Both the position numbers and the translations under genes were made by a program. From Streptomyces hiroshimensis (GTDB lineage Bacteria > Actinomycetota > Actinomycetes > Streptomycetales > Streptomycetaceae), in the NCBI RefSeq assembly GCF_014650335.1, contig NZ_BMUT01000010.1, positions 280,156-344,155 on the forward strand: a stretch of DNA of 64,000 nucleotides. The letters are read 5' to 3'. Numbering within the stretch: the stretch's first letter is position 1; each line of letters starts with the position of its first letter. Of the stretch, positions 7,777 to 16,131 are shown piece after piece. The notes beneath the pieces were generated by a model that had not been told where the DNA came from, searched no databases, and worked only from the letters and a program-made list of their open reading frames with translations.

Positions 7777-9012
7777 TCACAGCACCGCGGCCTTCAGCGG
7801 CACCGACGCGTCGGCGGCCTTGGTGCGGTCCAGGGAGGCGCCCTTCTCGATGAGCTTGCGGCCCTGGGCGAGGTCCCTGGGACGGCCGACGGCCAGCAGG
7901 GCGACCAGGACGCCGGCGCGCAGCCAGCACACGCTCCAGGCGGCGGTCGAGGGGTCGCCGCGCCACAGCAGCTCGTCGGCCGCGGCGTGGTGGCCCGCGT
8001 ACTGCACGAAGCGCCCGAACTGCTCGGACCAGAAGTACGGCACCGGGTCGTAGACCGGCCCCTCGGCCGGGCCGAGCACGATGTTCGCCGCGACGGTCCG
8101 CGGCCCCTGCATGGCGTTGTCCCAGTGGTGCACGAGCAGCCGCTCGCCGTAGCGGGCGGAGGGGAAGGAGGCGCAGTCGCCGACCGCGTAGACGTCGGGC
8201 AGCGAGGTGCGCAGCCGCTCGTCGGCGACGACGGCGCGGTCCTCGCCGAGCTCGATGCCGGAGCCCTCCAGCCAGCCGGTCGCGGGCCGCGCCCCGATGC
8301 CGACGACCACGGCGCCGGCCGGCAGCCGGGTGCCGTCGTCGAGTACGACCGCGCCGGGCTCGACGGTGCTCACGCGCGCGCCGAGCATCAGCCGGGCGCC
8401 GCTCTCGGCGTACCAGGGGGCCATGCGGGCGGCGACCTCGGCGGGCATGGCACCGGCGAGGACGCGGTCCGCCGCCTCGACCACGGTCACCTCGCAGCCC
8501 GCCTCCCGGGCGGCCGTCGCGACCTCGGCGCCGATCCAGCCCGCGCCGACGGCCACGACGTCGTGCTGGGCGGCCAGCACCGGCCGCAGCCCCACGGCGT
8601 CGTCGAGGGTGCGCAGCAGGTGGACGCCGGGCAGGCCCTCGCTGCCGGGCAGCCGGACGGGCTCGGCGCCGGTGGCGATGACCAGGACGTCGTAGGGGAC
8701 GGGCCCGGCGGCGGTCTCCAGCAGGTGCTCGGCCGGGCGCAGGCCGGTGGCCTCCCGCCCGAGCTGGAGGTCTATCCCGAGCGAGGCGAAGTCCACCTCG
8801 AACGCGGAGCCCTCGGCCTTGCCCAGCAGGACGGCCTTGGAGAGCGGCGGCCTGTCGTACGGAGGGTGCGGCTCGGCGCCCAGCACCGTGACGGTGCCGA
8901 CCCAGCCGTGCTCGCGCAGGGCGACGGCGGTCTGCACGCCGGCCATTCCGGCGCCCACGATGACGACGCGCCGCTCGCCGGCGGCAAGTGCTTCTTCCCG
9001 GTGCTCGCTCAC
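7777..9012 (-). CDS. FAD/NAD(P)H-dependent reductase, ferredoxin-reductase type
   Basis: A 411-residue two-dinucleotide-domain flavoprotein. RRVVIVGAGMAGVQTAVALR binds FAD near the N-terminus, PPYDRPPLSK is typical of ferredoxin/rubredoxin reductases of oxygenase systems, VAVGAGWIGAEVA binds NAD(P)H, and VYAVGDCASFP is the second FAD motif. The C-terminus has the reductase-type domain. GTG at 9012 (VSEHREEAL) is the start; upstream codons overlap the divergent thiO leader. No ferredoxin, P450 or dioxygenase gene is adjacent, so the electron partner is unknown. Confidence 0.9.
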   Translation of the reverse strand: MSEHREEALAAGERRVVIVGAGMAGVQTAVALREHGWVGTVTVLGAEPHPPYDRPPLSKAVLLGKAEGSAFEVDFASLGIDLQLGREATGLRPAEHLLETAAGPVPYDVLVIATGAEPVRLPGSEGLPGVHLLRTLDDAVGLRPVLAAQHDVVAVGAGWIGAEVATAAREAGCEVTVVEAADRVLAGAMPAEVAARMAPWYAESGARLMLGARVSTVEPGAVVLDDGTRLPAGAVVVGIGARPATGWLEGSGIELGEDRAVVADERLRTSLPDVYAVGDCASFPSARYGERLLVHHWDNAMQGPRTVAANIVLGPAEGPVYDPVPYFWSEQFGRFVQYAGHHAAADELLWRGDPSTAAWSVCWLRAGVLVALLAVGRPRDLAQGRKLIEKGASLDRTKAADASVPLKAAVL

Positions 9013-9119
9013 CCGATCACTGTAGGGCGACGGCGGCGGGGACCGGCGCGCGGGCACCGCCGCGTCGTCGTCCGACGGGCCCTCGCCCCGCAATCGCGGC
9101 GCGTACTAGGGTGGCCGGT

Positions 9120-9216
9120 GCACGCACTCGCGGGAGCCCGGACGACCGGGCTGAGAGGGAGGCTGGACGGCCTCCGACCGTACGAACCTGATCCGGGTCA
9201 TGCCGGCGAAGGGAGG
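9120..9216 (+). promoter_or_regulatory. TPP (THI-element) riboswitch
   Basis: The segment carries the THI-box core: CGGGAGCCCG at 9131-9140, GGGCTGAGAGGGAGG at 9148-9162, and the second conserved block CGTACGAACCTGATCCGGGT at 9179-9198, closing with GCCGGCGAAGGGAGG. The closing P1 strand contains GGGAGGGG (9211-9218), the likely ribosome site for thiO at 9230. Ligand binding should therefore hide the site and block translation of thiOSG when thiamine diphosphate is plentiful. Confidence 0.95.
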
Positions 9217-9229
9217 GGCTGGACACCTC

Positions 9230-10429
9230 ATGGCCGCGTCGACGACCACATCGGACGCACCGACTCCACCGACCGTGCCCGCCTGCGACGTCCTCGTCGT
9301 GGGCGGCGGTCTCATCGGGCTCGTCACCGCCTGGCGCGCCGCACAGCGCGGGCTGCGCACCGCCGTGGCCGACCCCGCACCGGGCGGCGGCGCGGCGCGC
9401 GTCGCCGCCGGGATGCTGGCCGCGGTGACCGAACTGCACTACGGCGAGGAGGCGCTGCTCGCCCTCAACCTGGCCTCCGCGCGCCGCTATCCGGACTTCA
9501 CGGCCGAGCTGGAGGAGGCGAGCGGCGTCGCCACCGGCTACCGGGCGTGCGGCACGCTGGCCGTCGCCCTCGACGCCGACGACCGCGAGCACCTGCGCGA
9601 GCTGCACGCCCTGCAGCAGCGCTGCGGGCTGGACGCGCAGTGGCTCACCGGCCGCGAGTGCCGCCGCCTGGAGCCGATGCTCGCGCCCGGCGTACGCGGG
9701 GGGCTGCGGGTGGACGGGGACCACCAGACCGATCCCCGCAGGCTCGCGCGGGCGCTGCTCACGGCCTGCGAGCGGGCCGGGGTCGCCTTCCACCGCTCGG
9801 GGGCCGTACGGCTGCTGCTCGCCGGGGACCGTGCCACGGGCGCCGAGCTCGCGGACGGCCGCCGGATAGCCGCGGGCCAGGTGGTGCTCGCGGCGGGCAG
9901 CCGCAGCGGGACGCTCACGGGCGTCCCTGCCGACGCCTTGCCGCCCGTGCGCCCCGTCAAGGGCCAGGTGCTGCGGCTGCGTGTCCCGGACGCGTACGCG
10001 CCCTTCCTGTCCCGCACCGTGCGGGCGGTCGTCCGCGGCGGCCCGGTGTACCTGGTGCCCCGCGAGAACGGCGAGCTCGTCCTCGGCGCGACCACCGAGG
10101 AGCTCGGCTGGGACACCACCGTCACCGCCGGCGGGGTCTACGAGCTGCTGCGCGACGCCCACGAGCTGGTGCCCGGCATCACCGAACTGCCCCTGGTCGA
10201 GACCTCCGCCGGGCTGCGCCCCGGCTCCCCCGACAACGCACCCCTGCTCGGCCCGACCGCCCTTCCCGGGCTGCACGCCGCCACCGGCCACCACCGCAAC
10301 GGCGTCCTCCTCACCCCGCTGACGGGCGACGTCATGGCCGAGGTGCTGACCACCGGGCGCCTCCCCGAGGAGGCCCGCCCCTTCACCCCCCGACGCTTCT
10401 CGAACGCGCTGCAGGAGCTGCCCGTATGA
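9230..10429 (+). CDS. thiO: glycine oxidase ThiO
   Basis: A 399-residue flavoenzyme of the D-amino-acid oxidase family that oxidises glycine to the imine needed for thiazole synthesis. Visible are VLVVGGGLIGLVTAWRAAQRG (FAD-binding, about residues 21-41), the RVAAGMLAAVTE segment, VKGQVLRLR, and the C-terminal GLRPGSPDNAPLLG and ATGHHRNGVLL typical of ThiO. ATG at 9230 is used; an in-frame ATG at 9200 lies inside the riboswitch aptamer. The stop overlaps the thiS start by four bases (ATGA), so the two are translationally coupled. Confidence 0.96.
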   Translation: MAASTTTSDAPTPPTVPACDVLVVGGGLIGLVTAWRAAQRGLRTAVADPAPGGGAARVAAGMLAAVTELHYGEEALLALNLASARRYPDFTAELEEASGVATGYRACGTLAVALDADDREHLRELHALQQRCGLDAQWLTGRECRRLEPMLAPGVRGGLRVDGDHQTDPRRLARALLTACERAGVAFHRSGAVRLLLAGDRATGAELADGRRIAAGQVVLAAGSRSGTLTGVPADALPPVRPVKGQVLRLRVPDAYAPFLSRTVRAVVRGGPVYLVPRENGELVLGATTEELGWDTTVTAGGVYELLRDAHELVPGITELPLVETSAGLRPGSPDNAPLLGPTALPGLHAATGHHRNGVLLTPLTGDVMAEVLTTGRLPEEARPFTPRRFSNALQELPV

Positions 10430-10665
10430 ACCCCAGCGATCCCACCGACAACCCCGAGGCCCACATGGGCATCAGCGTCAACGGCGAGCACCGCGAGGTG
10501 CCCCACGGCCTGACCCTCGGCGCTCTCGTGGCGAGCATGAGCTCCGCGCCCGGCGGCGTGGCCGCCGCCGTCAACGAGGCCGTCGTGCCGCGCGGCCAGT
10601 GGGCCGCCACCCGGCTCGGCGCGGGCGACCGCGTCGAGGTCCTCACCGCAGTGCAGGGGGGCTGA
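10426..10665 (+). CDS. thiS: sulfur carrier protein ThiS
   Basis: A 79-residue ubiquitin-fold sulfur carrier ending in the obligatory Gly-Gly, which is adenylated and thiocarboxylated to donate sulfur to the thiazole. MGISVNGEHREV is the typical beta-strand start; about 13 extra residues precede it. The ATG at 10426 overlaps the thiO stop, with GGAG nine bases upstream, favouring it over the internal ATG at 10465. No thiF is nearby, so a ThiF/MoeB-type activator must be encoded elsewhere. Confidence 0.95.
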   Translation: MNPSDPTDNPEAHMGISVNGEHREVPHGLTLGALVASMSSAPGGVAAAVNEAVVPRGQWAATRLGAGDRVEVLTAVQGG

Positions 10666-10674
10666 TCAGCACCG

Positions 10675-11481
10675 ATGGCGGACGACCTGCTCACCATCGC
10701 CGACACCACCTTCGGCTCCCGGCTGATCATGGGCACCGGCGGAGCGCCCAGCCTCGACATCATGGAGCGCGCGCTGCTGGCCTCCGGCACCGAGCTGACC
10801 ACCGTCGCGATGCGCCGCCTGGACGCGAGCGTCCGGGGCTCCGTGCTCTCCGTGCTGGAGCGGCACTCCATCCGGGTCCTGCCGAACACCGCCGGCTGCT
10901 ACACCGCGGGCGAGGCCGTCCTGACGGCCCGGCTGGCCCGGGAGGCGCTCGGCACGGACTGGGTCAAGCTCGAAGTGATCGCCGACGAGCGCACGCTGCT
11001 GCCCGACCCGGTCGAGCTGCTCGACGCCGCGGAGATCCTCGTCGACGACGGCTTCACGGTGCTGCCGTACACCAGCGACGACCCGGTTCTCGCCCGCAAG
11101 CTGGAGGACGTCGGCTGCGCGGCGATCATGCCGCTGGGCTCGCCCATCGGCTCCGGCCTCGGCATCCGCAACCCGCACAACTTCCAGCTGATCACCGAGC
11201 GCGCCGGGGTCCCCGTGATCCTCGACGCGGGCGCCGGCACGGCCTCCGACGCCGCGCTCGCCATGGAGCTGGGCTGCGCCGCGGTGATGCTCGCCTCCGC
11301 GGTGACGCGCGCCCAGGAGCCGGTGCTGATGGCGGAGGCGATGCGGCACGCCGTGGAGGCGGGGCGGCTGGCGTACCGGGCGGGACGGATACCGCGGCGC
11401 CACTTCGCCGAGGCGTCCTCTCCTGCGGAGGGCTTGGCGCGTCTCGATCCGGAGCGGCCCGCCTTCGGCGCGGGCGACTGA
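10675..11481 (+). CDS. thiG: thiazole synthase ThiG
   Basis: A 268-residue TIM-barrel enzyme that condenses deoxyxylulose-5-phosphate, dehydroglycine and ThiS thiocarboxylate into thiazole phosphate carboxylate. The Schiff-base lysine is in DWVKLEVI (residue 98). Conserved LIMGTGG, TTVAMRR, LPNTAGC, IMPLGSPIGSGLGI and VILDAGAGTASDAA are present. It begins nine bases after thiS, as the last gene of the riboswitch-controlled operon. Confidence 0.97.
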   Translation: MADDLLTIADTTFGSRLIMGTGGAPSLDIMERALLASGTELTTVAMRRLDASVRGSVLSVLERHSIRVLPNTAGCYTAGEAVLTARLAREALGTDWVKLEVIADERTLLPDPVELLDAAEILVDDGFTVLPYTSDDPVLARKLEDVGCAAIMPLGSPIGSGLGIRNPHNFQLITERAGVPVILDAGAGTASDAALAMELGCAAVMLASAVTRAQEPVLMAEAMRHAVEAGRLAYRAGRIPRRHFAEASSPAEGLARLDPERPAFGAGD

Positions 11482-11574
11482 CCGGAGCTCCGCCCCGGAC
11501 CCCGGTCCGGGGCGCCGGACGGCTTGATTCTTGCTGGGGTCATGGCTGTCTCCCCGCCCTTTTAGACTCGTCGC

Positions 11575-13539
11575 GTGGATACGACGCTAGGGGACCCGTT
11601 GGTCGGGCACACGCTCGACGGCCGCTACCGGGTCGAGGCCCGCATCGCCGTGGGCGGGATGGCCACGGTCTACCGCGCCCTCGACACCCGGCTCGACCGG
11701 GTGCTCGCGGTCAAGGTGATGCACCCCGGCCTCGCCGCCGACACCGCGTTCGTGGAGCGCTTCATCCGCGAGGCCAAGTCGGTCGCGCGCCTGGACCACC
11801 CCAATGTGGTGGGCGTCTACGACCAGGGCACCGACGGCCCGTACGTCTATCTGGCGATGGAGTACGTGCCCGGGTGCACCCTGCGCGACGTGCTGCGCGA
11901 GCGCGGGGCCCTCCAGCCCCGCGCCGCCCTCGACATCCTGGAGCCGGTGCTGGCCGCGCTGGGCGCGGCCCACCTCGCGGGCCTGGTGCACCGCGACATG
12001 AAGCCCGAGAACGTGCTGATCGGCGACGACGGCCGGGTGAAGGTCGCCGACTTCGGGCTCGTCCGCGCCGTGGACACCGACACCACCGCATCCACCGGAT
12101 CCGTGCTCGGCACCGTGTCGTACCTGGCCCCCGAGCAGCTGGAGCACGGCACCGCCGATCCGCGCGTGGACGTCTACGCGTGCGGCGTCGTCCTCTACGA
12201 AATGCTGACCGGTGCCAAGCCGCACACCGGGAGCACCCCGGCCCAGGTCCTCTACCAGCACCTGCACGCGGACGTCCCGCCGCCGTCGGCGGCCGTGCCG
12301 GGCCTGGCCGCCGGGCTGGACGGCCTCGTCGCCGACGCCACCGCCCGCGACCCGCGGCTGCGCCCGGCCGACGCCGTCGCGCTGCTGGGCCTTGCCCGCG
12401 CCGCGCGCGCGGAGCTGAGCGACGAGCAGCTGGACTCGATGCCTCCGCAGGCGCTCACCGACGCGGTCACAGGCCGCGCGACGGGCCCCGAGGACCGTAC
12501 GAGCGTGCTGCCCCGGCCGGCCGCGCGCCCGCTGCCCGAGGAGGACGGCGACCGGCTGAACCGCACCACGCGGCTGGAGCACCCGCCCGCTCCCCCGGCC
12601 CCGCCGGCCCCGCCTGTGCCCCCCGCGGGCCCGCGCGGCCGGTTCCGGCAGGCGCCGCGGCGCGGGGTCCTCGCGGCGGTCGCCGCACTGCTGGCCGTGC
12701 TGATCGGCACCGGGGTCTGGTACGTCAACTCGGGCCAGTTCACGACCGTCCCCGCCGTCCTGGACATGACCCGGGACAAGGCGGAGAAGACACTGGACGA
12801 CGCCGGGCTCGGGGTGCGCACGAAGGAGGACTTCAGCGACACCGTCGAGCGCGGCCACGTCATCGCCGCCGACCCGGCGCCCGGCAAGCGCATCCGCAAC
12901 ACCGGCAAGGTGACGATCACCCTCTCGCGCGGGCCCGCGCGGGCCGAGGTGCCCAACGTCGTCGGCATGCCCTTCGACGAGGCGAAGAAGAAGATCGAGG
13001 GCGCGGGCCTGACCGTCGGCGAGGTCGGCAAGCAGTTCAGCAGCGAGACCCCGCAGGGCTCGGTACTGGCCACCGACCCGAAGCCGGGCGAGCAGCGCCG
13101 CCCGGAGGCGCCGGTCGCGCTGACCGTCAGCAAGGGCGCCCCGCTGGACGTGCCGGACGTGCGGGGCATGTCCCCGGACGCCGCGACCGCCGCCCTGCGC
13201 GACAAGGGCTTCGAGACCAAGGTGTCGGAGACCCAGGTCTTCTCCGACCGCGCCAAGGGCTCCGTGGCCGAGCAGTCCCCGGGCACGGGCGACAAGGCCG
13301 CCAAGGGCGACACGGTCACCCTGACCCTCTCCAAGGGCAAGGAGATGCTGCCGGTCCCGGACGTCACGGGCAAGAACGAGGCCGAGGCCAAGCGGCTGCT
13401 GACCGGGGCGGGCTTCCAGGTGAAGGTCGACAAGCCGTTCTTCTTCCCGCAGGACTCGGTGGAGAGCCAGTCGGTCAAGGGCGGCGAGCAGGCCGCCAAG
13501 GGCGACACCATCACCATCAAGCTCAAGGGCGGTCTGTAA
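11575..13539 (+). CDS. PASTA-domain Ser/Thr protein kinase, PknL-like
   Basis: A 654-residue membrane kinase. The catalytic domain is at residues 18-280: the P-loop is in IAVGGMATVYR, the ATP lysine is Lys47 (LAVKVM), the catalytic HRDMKPEN includes Asp141, the DFG-equivalent is ADFGLVR (Asp159), and a Thr/Ser-rich activation loop spans 168-182. A Pro-rich juxtamembrane stretch precedes one membrane segment (about 364-384). Four extracytoplasmic PASTA repeats follow, each opening VPxVxxM or similar; these usually sense muropeptides or lipid II. Synteny with aroH and the Rv2175c-like gene supports PknL orthology. GTG start. Confidence 0.95.
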   Translation: MDTTLGDPLVGHTLDGRYRVEARIAVGGMATVYRALDTRLDRVLAVKVMHPGLAADTAFVERFIREAKSVARLDHPNVVGVYDQGTDGPYVYLAMEYVPGCTLRDVLRERGALQPRAALDILEPVLAALGAAHLAGLVHRDMKPENVLIGDDGRVKVADFGLVRAVDTDTTASTGSVLGTVSYLAPEQLEHGTADPRVDVYACGVVLYEMLTGAKPHTGSTPAQVLYQHLHADVPPPSAAVPGLAAGLDGLVADATARDPRLRPADAVALLGLARAARAELSDEQLDSMPPQALTDAVTGRATGPEDRTSVLPRPAARPLPEEDGDRLNRTTRLEHPPAPPAPPAPPVPPAGPRGRFRQAPRRGVLAAVAALLAVLIGTGVWYVNSGQFTTVPAVLDMTRDKAEKTLDDAGLGVRTKEDFSDTVERGHVIAADPAPGKRIRNTGKVTITLSRGPARAEVPNVVGMPFDEAKKKIEGAGLTVGEVGKQFSSETPQGSVLATDPKPGEQRRPEAPVALTVSKGAPLDVPDVRGMSPDAATAALRDKGFETKVSETQVFSDRAKGSVAEQSPGTGDKAAKGDTVTLTLSKGKEMLPVPDVTGKNEAEAKRLLTGAGFQVKVDKPFFFPQDSVESQSVKGGEQAAKGDTITIKLKGGL

Positions 13540-13541
13540 CC

Positions 13542-14456
13542 GTGTCCGTAGCAGTGGAGGAGCCGGCAGCCGCGGAGGAGCAGGCCCCGGGACGGCTGCG
13601 CAACCCCGTGGGCGGCCATGTGCCGGTGGCGGGCGGCCTGGCCAAGGTGGGCCTGGCCTACGCGCGCGAGATGGGCGCGGAGACCCTCCAGGTCTTCGTC
13701 GCCAACCCGCGCGGCTGGGCGACGCCCGCGGGCAACCCCGCGCAGGACGAGGCGTTCCGCGCCGCGTGCGCGCAGGAGTCCCTGCCGGTGTGGGTGCACG
13801 CCCCCTACCTGATCAACTTCGGCTCGCACACCGCGGCGACGGTCGAGCTGTCCGGGGAGTCGATGCGGCACTCGCTGCGCCGCGGGCGGGCCATCGGCGC
13901 GCAGGGCGTGGTCGTGCACACCGGCTCCGCGACGGGCGGCCGGCCGCGCCGGGCGGCGCTGGAGCAGGTCCACGAGCGGCTGCTGCCGCTGCTGGACGAG
14001 CTGACCCACGACGACGACCCCTGGCTGCTGCTGGAGCCCACGGCCGGTCAGGGCGCGTCGCTGTGCTCGCTGGTCGAGGACCTCGGCCCCTACTTCGAGG
14101 CGCTGGAGCACCACCCGAAGCTGGGGGTGTGCCTGGACACCTGCCACGTCTTCGCGGCGGGCCACGACCTCGCCGGGCCGGGCGGGATGAAGAGCACCCT
14201 CGACGAGCTGGTCTCGGTGGTGGGCGAGGGGCGGCTGAAGCTGATCCACGCCAACGACTCGAAGGCGGTCGTGGGCGCGCACCTCGACCGGCACGAGAAC
14301 ATCGGTTCCGGCCACATCGGCGCCGGCCCGTTCGCGGAGCTCTTCCGCCACCCGGCCACGGCCGGGGTGCCGCTGACGATCGAGACGCCGGGCGGCCCCG
14401 CGGGCCACGCCGCGGACGTGGCCCGCCTGAAGGAGCTGCGCGACGGCGTGCTCTGA
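13542..14456 (+). CDS. nfo: deoxyribonuclease IV (AP endonuclease, Nfo family)
   Basis: A 304-residue TIM-barrel AP endonuclease of base-excision repair. The trinuclear-zinc ligands are in recognisable motifs: WVHAPYLINF, GVVVHTGS, LLLEPTAGQG, GVCLDTCHVFAAG, LIHANDS, DRHENIGSGHIG and TIETP. The GTG start lies two bases after the kinase stop, so it is probably translated from the same message. The first 20 residues are an Ala/Glu-rich extension before the conserved domain. Confidence 0.95.
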   Translation: MSVAVEEPAAAEEQAPGRLRNPVGGHVPVAGGLAKVGLAYAREMGAETLQVFVANPRGWATPAGNPAQDEAFRAACAQESLPVWVHAPYLINFGSHTAATVELSGESMRHSLRRGRAIGAQGVVVHTGSATGGRPRRAALEQVHERLLPLLDELTHDDDPWLLLEPTAGQGASLCSLVEDLGPYFEALEHHPKLGVCLDTCHVFAAGHDLAGPGGMKSTLDELVSVVGEGRLKLIHANDSKAVVGAHLDRHENIGSGHIGAGPFAELFRHPATAGVPLTIETPGGPAGHAADVARLKELRDGVL

Positions 14457-14471
14457 CGCGCGCCGCGGGCC

Positions 14472-15104
14472 TTAGAGCTCCGGGCCCTCGCCCGGCTGCT
14501 CCTGGTAGGAGTAGCGCTGCTCGCGCCAGGGATCACCGATGTTGTGGTAGCCCCGCTCCTCCCAGAAACCGCGCCGGTCGGCCGTCATGTACTCCACGCC
14601 GCGCACCCATTTGGGCCCCTTCCAGGCGTAGAGGTGCGGCACGACGAGACGGACCGGGAAGCCGTGCTCGGCGGTGAGCGGCTCATCGTCCTTGTGCGTG
14701 GCGAAAATCGTCTTTTCGGAGGCGAAATCGGCCAGTCGCAAATTTGAGCTGAAGCCGTATTCCGCCCACACCATGACATGTGTGACCCCGGGCGCGGGCG
14801 GTGCGAGTTCGAGCACCGTACGGGCCGAGACCCCGCCCCATTCGGCGCCGAGCACGCTGTATTTCGTGACGCAGTGCAGATCCGCCACGACCCTCGTGTA
14901 CGGCAGTGCGGAGAATTCCTCGTGCGTCCAGCAGTGCTTGTCGCCGTCGGCGGTGGACCCGAAGACGCGGAACTCCCACCGGTCCGGCTTGAACCTCGGC
15001 ACGGGGCCGTAGTGCGTCACCGGCCAGCCGCGCTGCAGACGCTGCCCCGGCGGCAGCTGGGGGAGCTCCCCTTTGCGGCTTTCGGTGTTTTTCGAGGGCC
15101 CCAT
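14472..15104 (-). CDS. sulfite-oxidase-like molybdopterin-dependent oxidoreductase
   Basis: A 210-residue protein made of the oxidoreductase molybdopterin-binding domain (YedY/MsrP type) alone. The probable Mo-ligating cysteine is in ADLHCVTKYS; HMVWAEYGFSSNL-like and GFPVRLVVPHLYAWKGPKWVRGVE motifs match the family. No signal peptide or Tat motif is visible, unlike periplasmic YedY, so it appears cytoplasmic. No membrane haem partner is adjacent. The substrate is unknown. It converges with nfo, with 15 bases between the stops. Confidence 0.9.
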   Translation of the reverse strand: MGPSKNTESRKGELPQLPPGQRLQRGWPVTHYGPVPRFKPDRWEFRVFGSTADGDKHCWTHEEFSALPYTRVVADLHCVTKYSVLGAEWGGVSARTVLELAPPAPGVTHVMVWAEYGFSSNLRLADFASEKTIFATHKDDEPLTAEHGFPVRLVVPHLYAWKGPKWVRGVEYMTADRRGFWEERGYHNIGDPWREQRYSYQEQPGEGPEL

Positions 15105-15167
15105 GCCCCCATGGTGTCAGACCTTTCGGGGCGCCGGTGACCAGGGGTTCCACTATGGGGACAACTC

Positions 15168-15189
15168 CCACTAAGTGTGCACTTACTGG
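15168..15189. promoter_or_regulatory. 22-bp near-perfect inverted repeat upstream of bfr
   Basis: CCACTAAGTGTGCACTTACTGG pairs over arms CCA-C-TAAGTG and CACTTA-C-TGG, with one C/C mismatch and a TG centre. It is 70 bases before the bacterioferritin ATG and likely overlaps its promoter. It does not match the DtxR-type iron box found at bfd, so a different regulator is suggested (inference). Confidence 0.55.
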
Positions 15190-15259
15190 ACGGTTTCGAA
15201 GGGCGGTGCGAGGATGCGCGCAACCTGCCAGTCACCCTTGCTTGGAAGGAGCCTCTGCA

Positions 15260-15748
15260 ATGCAGGGCGATCCCGAGGTCATCGAGTTCCTCAATGAACA
15301 GCTGACTGCCGAGCTGACCGCGATCAATCAGTACTTCCTGCATGCGAAGCTGCAGGAGCACCACGGGTGGACCAAGATCGCGTCACATACGCGCGCCGAG
15401 TCCTTCGACGAGATGCGGCACGCGGAGACCCTCACCGACCGGATCATCTTCCTGGAGGGGCTGCCCAACTACCAGCGGCTCTTCCACGTCCGGATCGGCC
15501 AGACCATCACGGAGATGTTCCAGGCCGACCGGCAGGTGGAGGTCGAGGCCATCGACCGCCTGCGGCGCGGGGTGGAGGTCATGCGGGCCAAGGGCGACAT
15601 CACCTCGGCCAATATCTTCGAGTCGATCCTCGCGGACGAGGAGGATCACATCGACTATCTGGACACGCAGCTGGAGCTGATCGAGAAGCTCGGCGAGGCG
15701 CTGTACATCGCGCAGTTCATCGAGCAGGAGAACGGCGGGTCGGACTGA
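15260..15748 (+). CDS. bfr: bacterioferritin
   Basis: A 162-residue haem-containing ferritin that oxidises and stores iron in a 24-subunit shell. All ferroxidase ligands fall at the classical numbers: Glu18, Glu51, His54, Glu94, Glu127 and His130. The haem-ligating Met52 is present. ATG at 15260 has AAGGAG eleven bases upstream; further upstream codons overlap the operator region. It converges on bfd with only three bases between the stop codons. Confidence 0.98.
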   Translation: MQGDPEVIEFLNEQLTAELTAINQYFLHAKLQEHHGWTKIASHTRAESFDEMRHAETLTDRIIFLEGLPNYQRLFHVRIGQTITEMFQADRQVEVEAIDRLRRGVEVMRAKGDITSANIFESILADEEDHIDYLDTQLELIEKLGEALYIAQFIEQENGGSD

Positions 15749-15751
15749 GCC

Positions 15752-16012
15752 CTAGGCCGCCTGGGGCTGAGGCTGTGACAGCGCGGGTATCCCGGCGCCG
15801 AGCACATCGGATTCCCCCCGGTCGGCCAGCTCGCGGCGCGGGCACGCGCCACGGCCGAGCAGCGCCTGGATGCGGCGCACACAGCCGCCGCAGTCGGTGC
15901 CCGCCTTGCAGGCGGAGGCTATCTGCCGGGGCGTGCACGCCCCCTTGTCCGCGTGCTCACGCACCTGCTGCTCCGTGATGCCGAAGCACGAGCAGACGTA
16001 CACGCGGTTCAC
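15752..16012 (-). CDS. bfd: bacterioferritin-associated ferredoxin
   Basis: An 86-residue [2Fe-2S] protein that reduces Bfr haem to mobilise stored iron. The cluster cysteines Cys7, Cys9, Cys41 and Cys44 show the C-x-C-(31)-CxxC spacing of Bfd. About 35 residues beyond the usual 50-60-residue core form an Ala/Pro-rich tail of unknown role. A DtxR-type iron box lies 20 bases upstream of the start, so it should be derepressed under iron starvation, opposite to the storage protein. Confidence 0.95.
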   Translation of the reverse strand: MNRVYVCSCFGITEQQVREHADKGACTPRQIASACKAGTDCGGCVRRIQALLGRGACPRRELADRGESDVLGAGIPALSQPQPQAA

Positions 16013-16031
16013 CGCCAGCCGGGTTGATCAA

Positions 16032-16050
16032 TAAGGTAACCCTAACCTTA
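16032..16050 (-). promoter_or_regulatory. DtxR/IdeR/DmdR iron box at bfd
   Basis: TAAGGTAACCCTAACCTTA matches 15 of 19 positions of the recalled IdeR/DmdR consensus (TTAGGTTAGCCTAACCTAA) and is itself nearly palindromic. It spans 20-38 bases upstream of the bfd start codon, where it would block the promoter when iron is replete. Confidence 0.85.
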
Positions 16051-16066
16051 CCCGGCCCGGTGGCGG

Positions 16067-16113
16067 AAAAACAACGCCGTGGGGCGGGGATCACAGATCC
16101 CCGCCCCACGGCG
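16067..16113 (-). terminator. intrinsic terminator of aroH
   Basis: A perfect 18-bp GC-rich stem (16075-16092 with 16096-16113) and ACA loop is followed, in the minus direction, by TTGTTTTT. It lies 18 bases past the DAHP synthase stop. Confidence 0.92.
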
Positions 16114-16131
16114 CGCTCGTATCACCGGCTC

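Noticed and set aside
9200..9229. ATG at 9200 as thiO start
   Set aside because: It lies inside the TPP aptamer; ATG at 9230 has the ribosome site and starts before the conserved domain.
10599..14456. A 1285-codon open frame on the plus strand
   Set aside because: It runs out of frame through thiG and the kinase and is Arg/Gly/Pro-rich shadow sequence; only its final 304 codons (nfo) are real.
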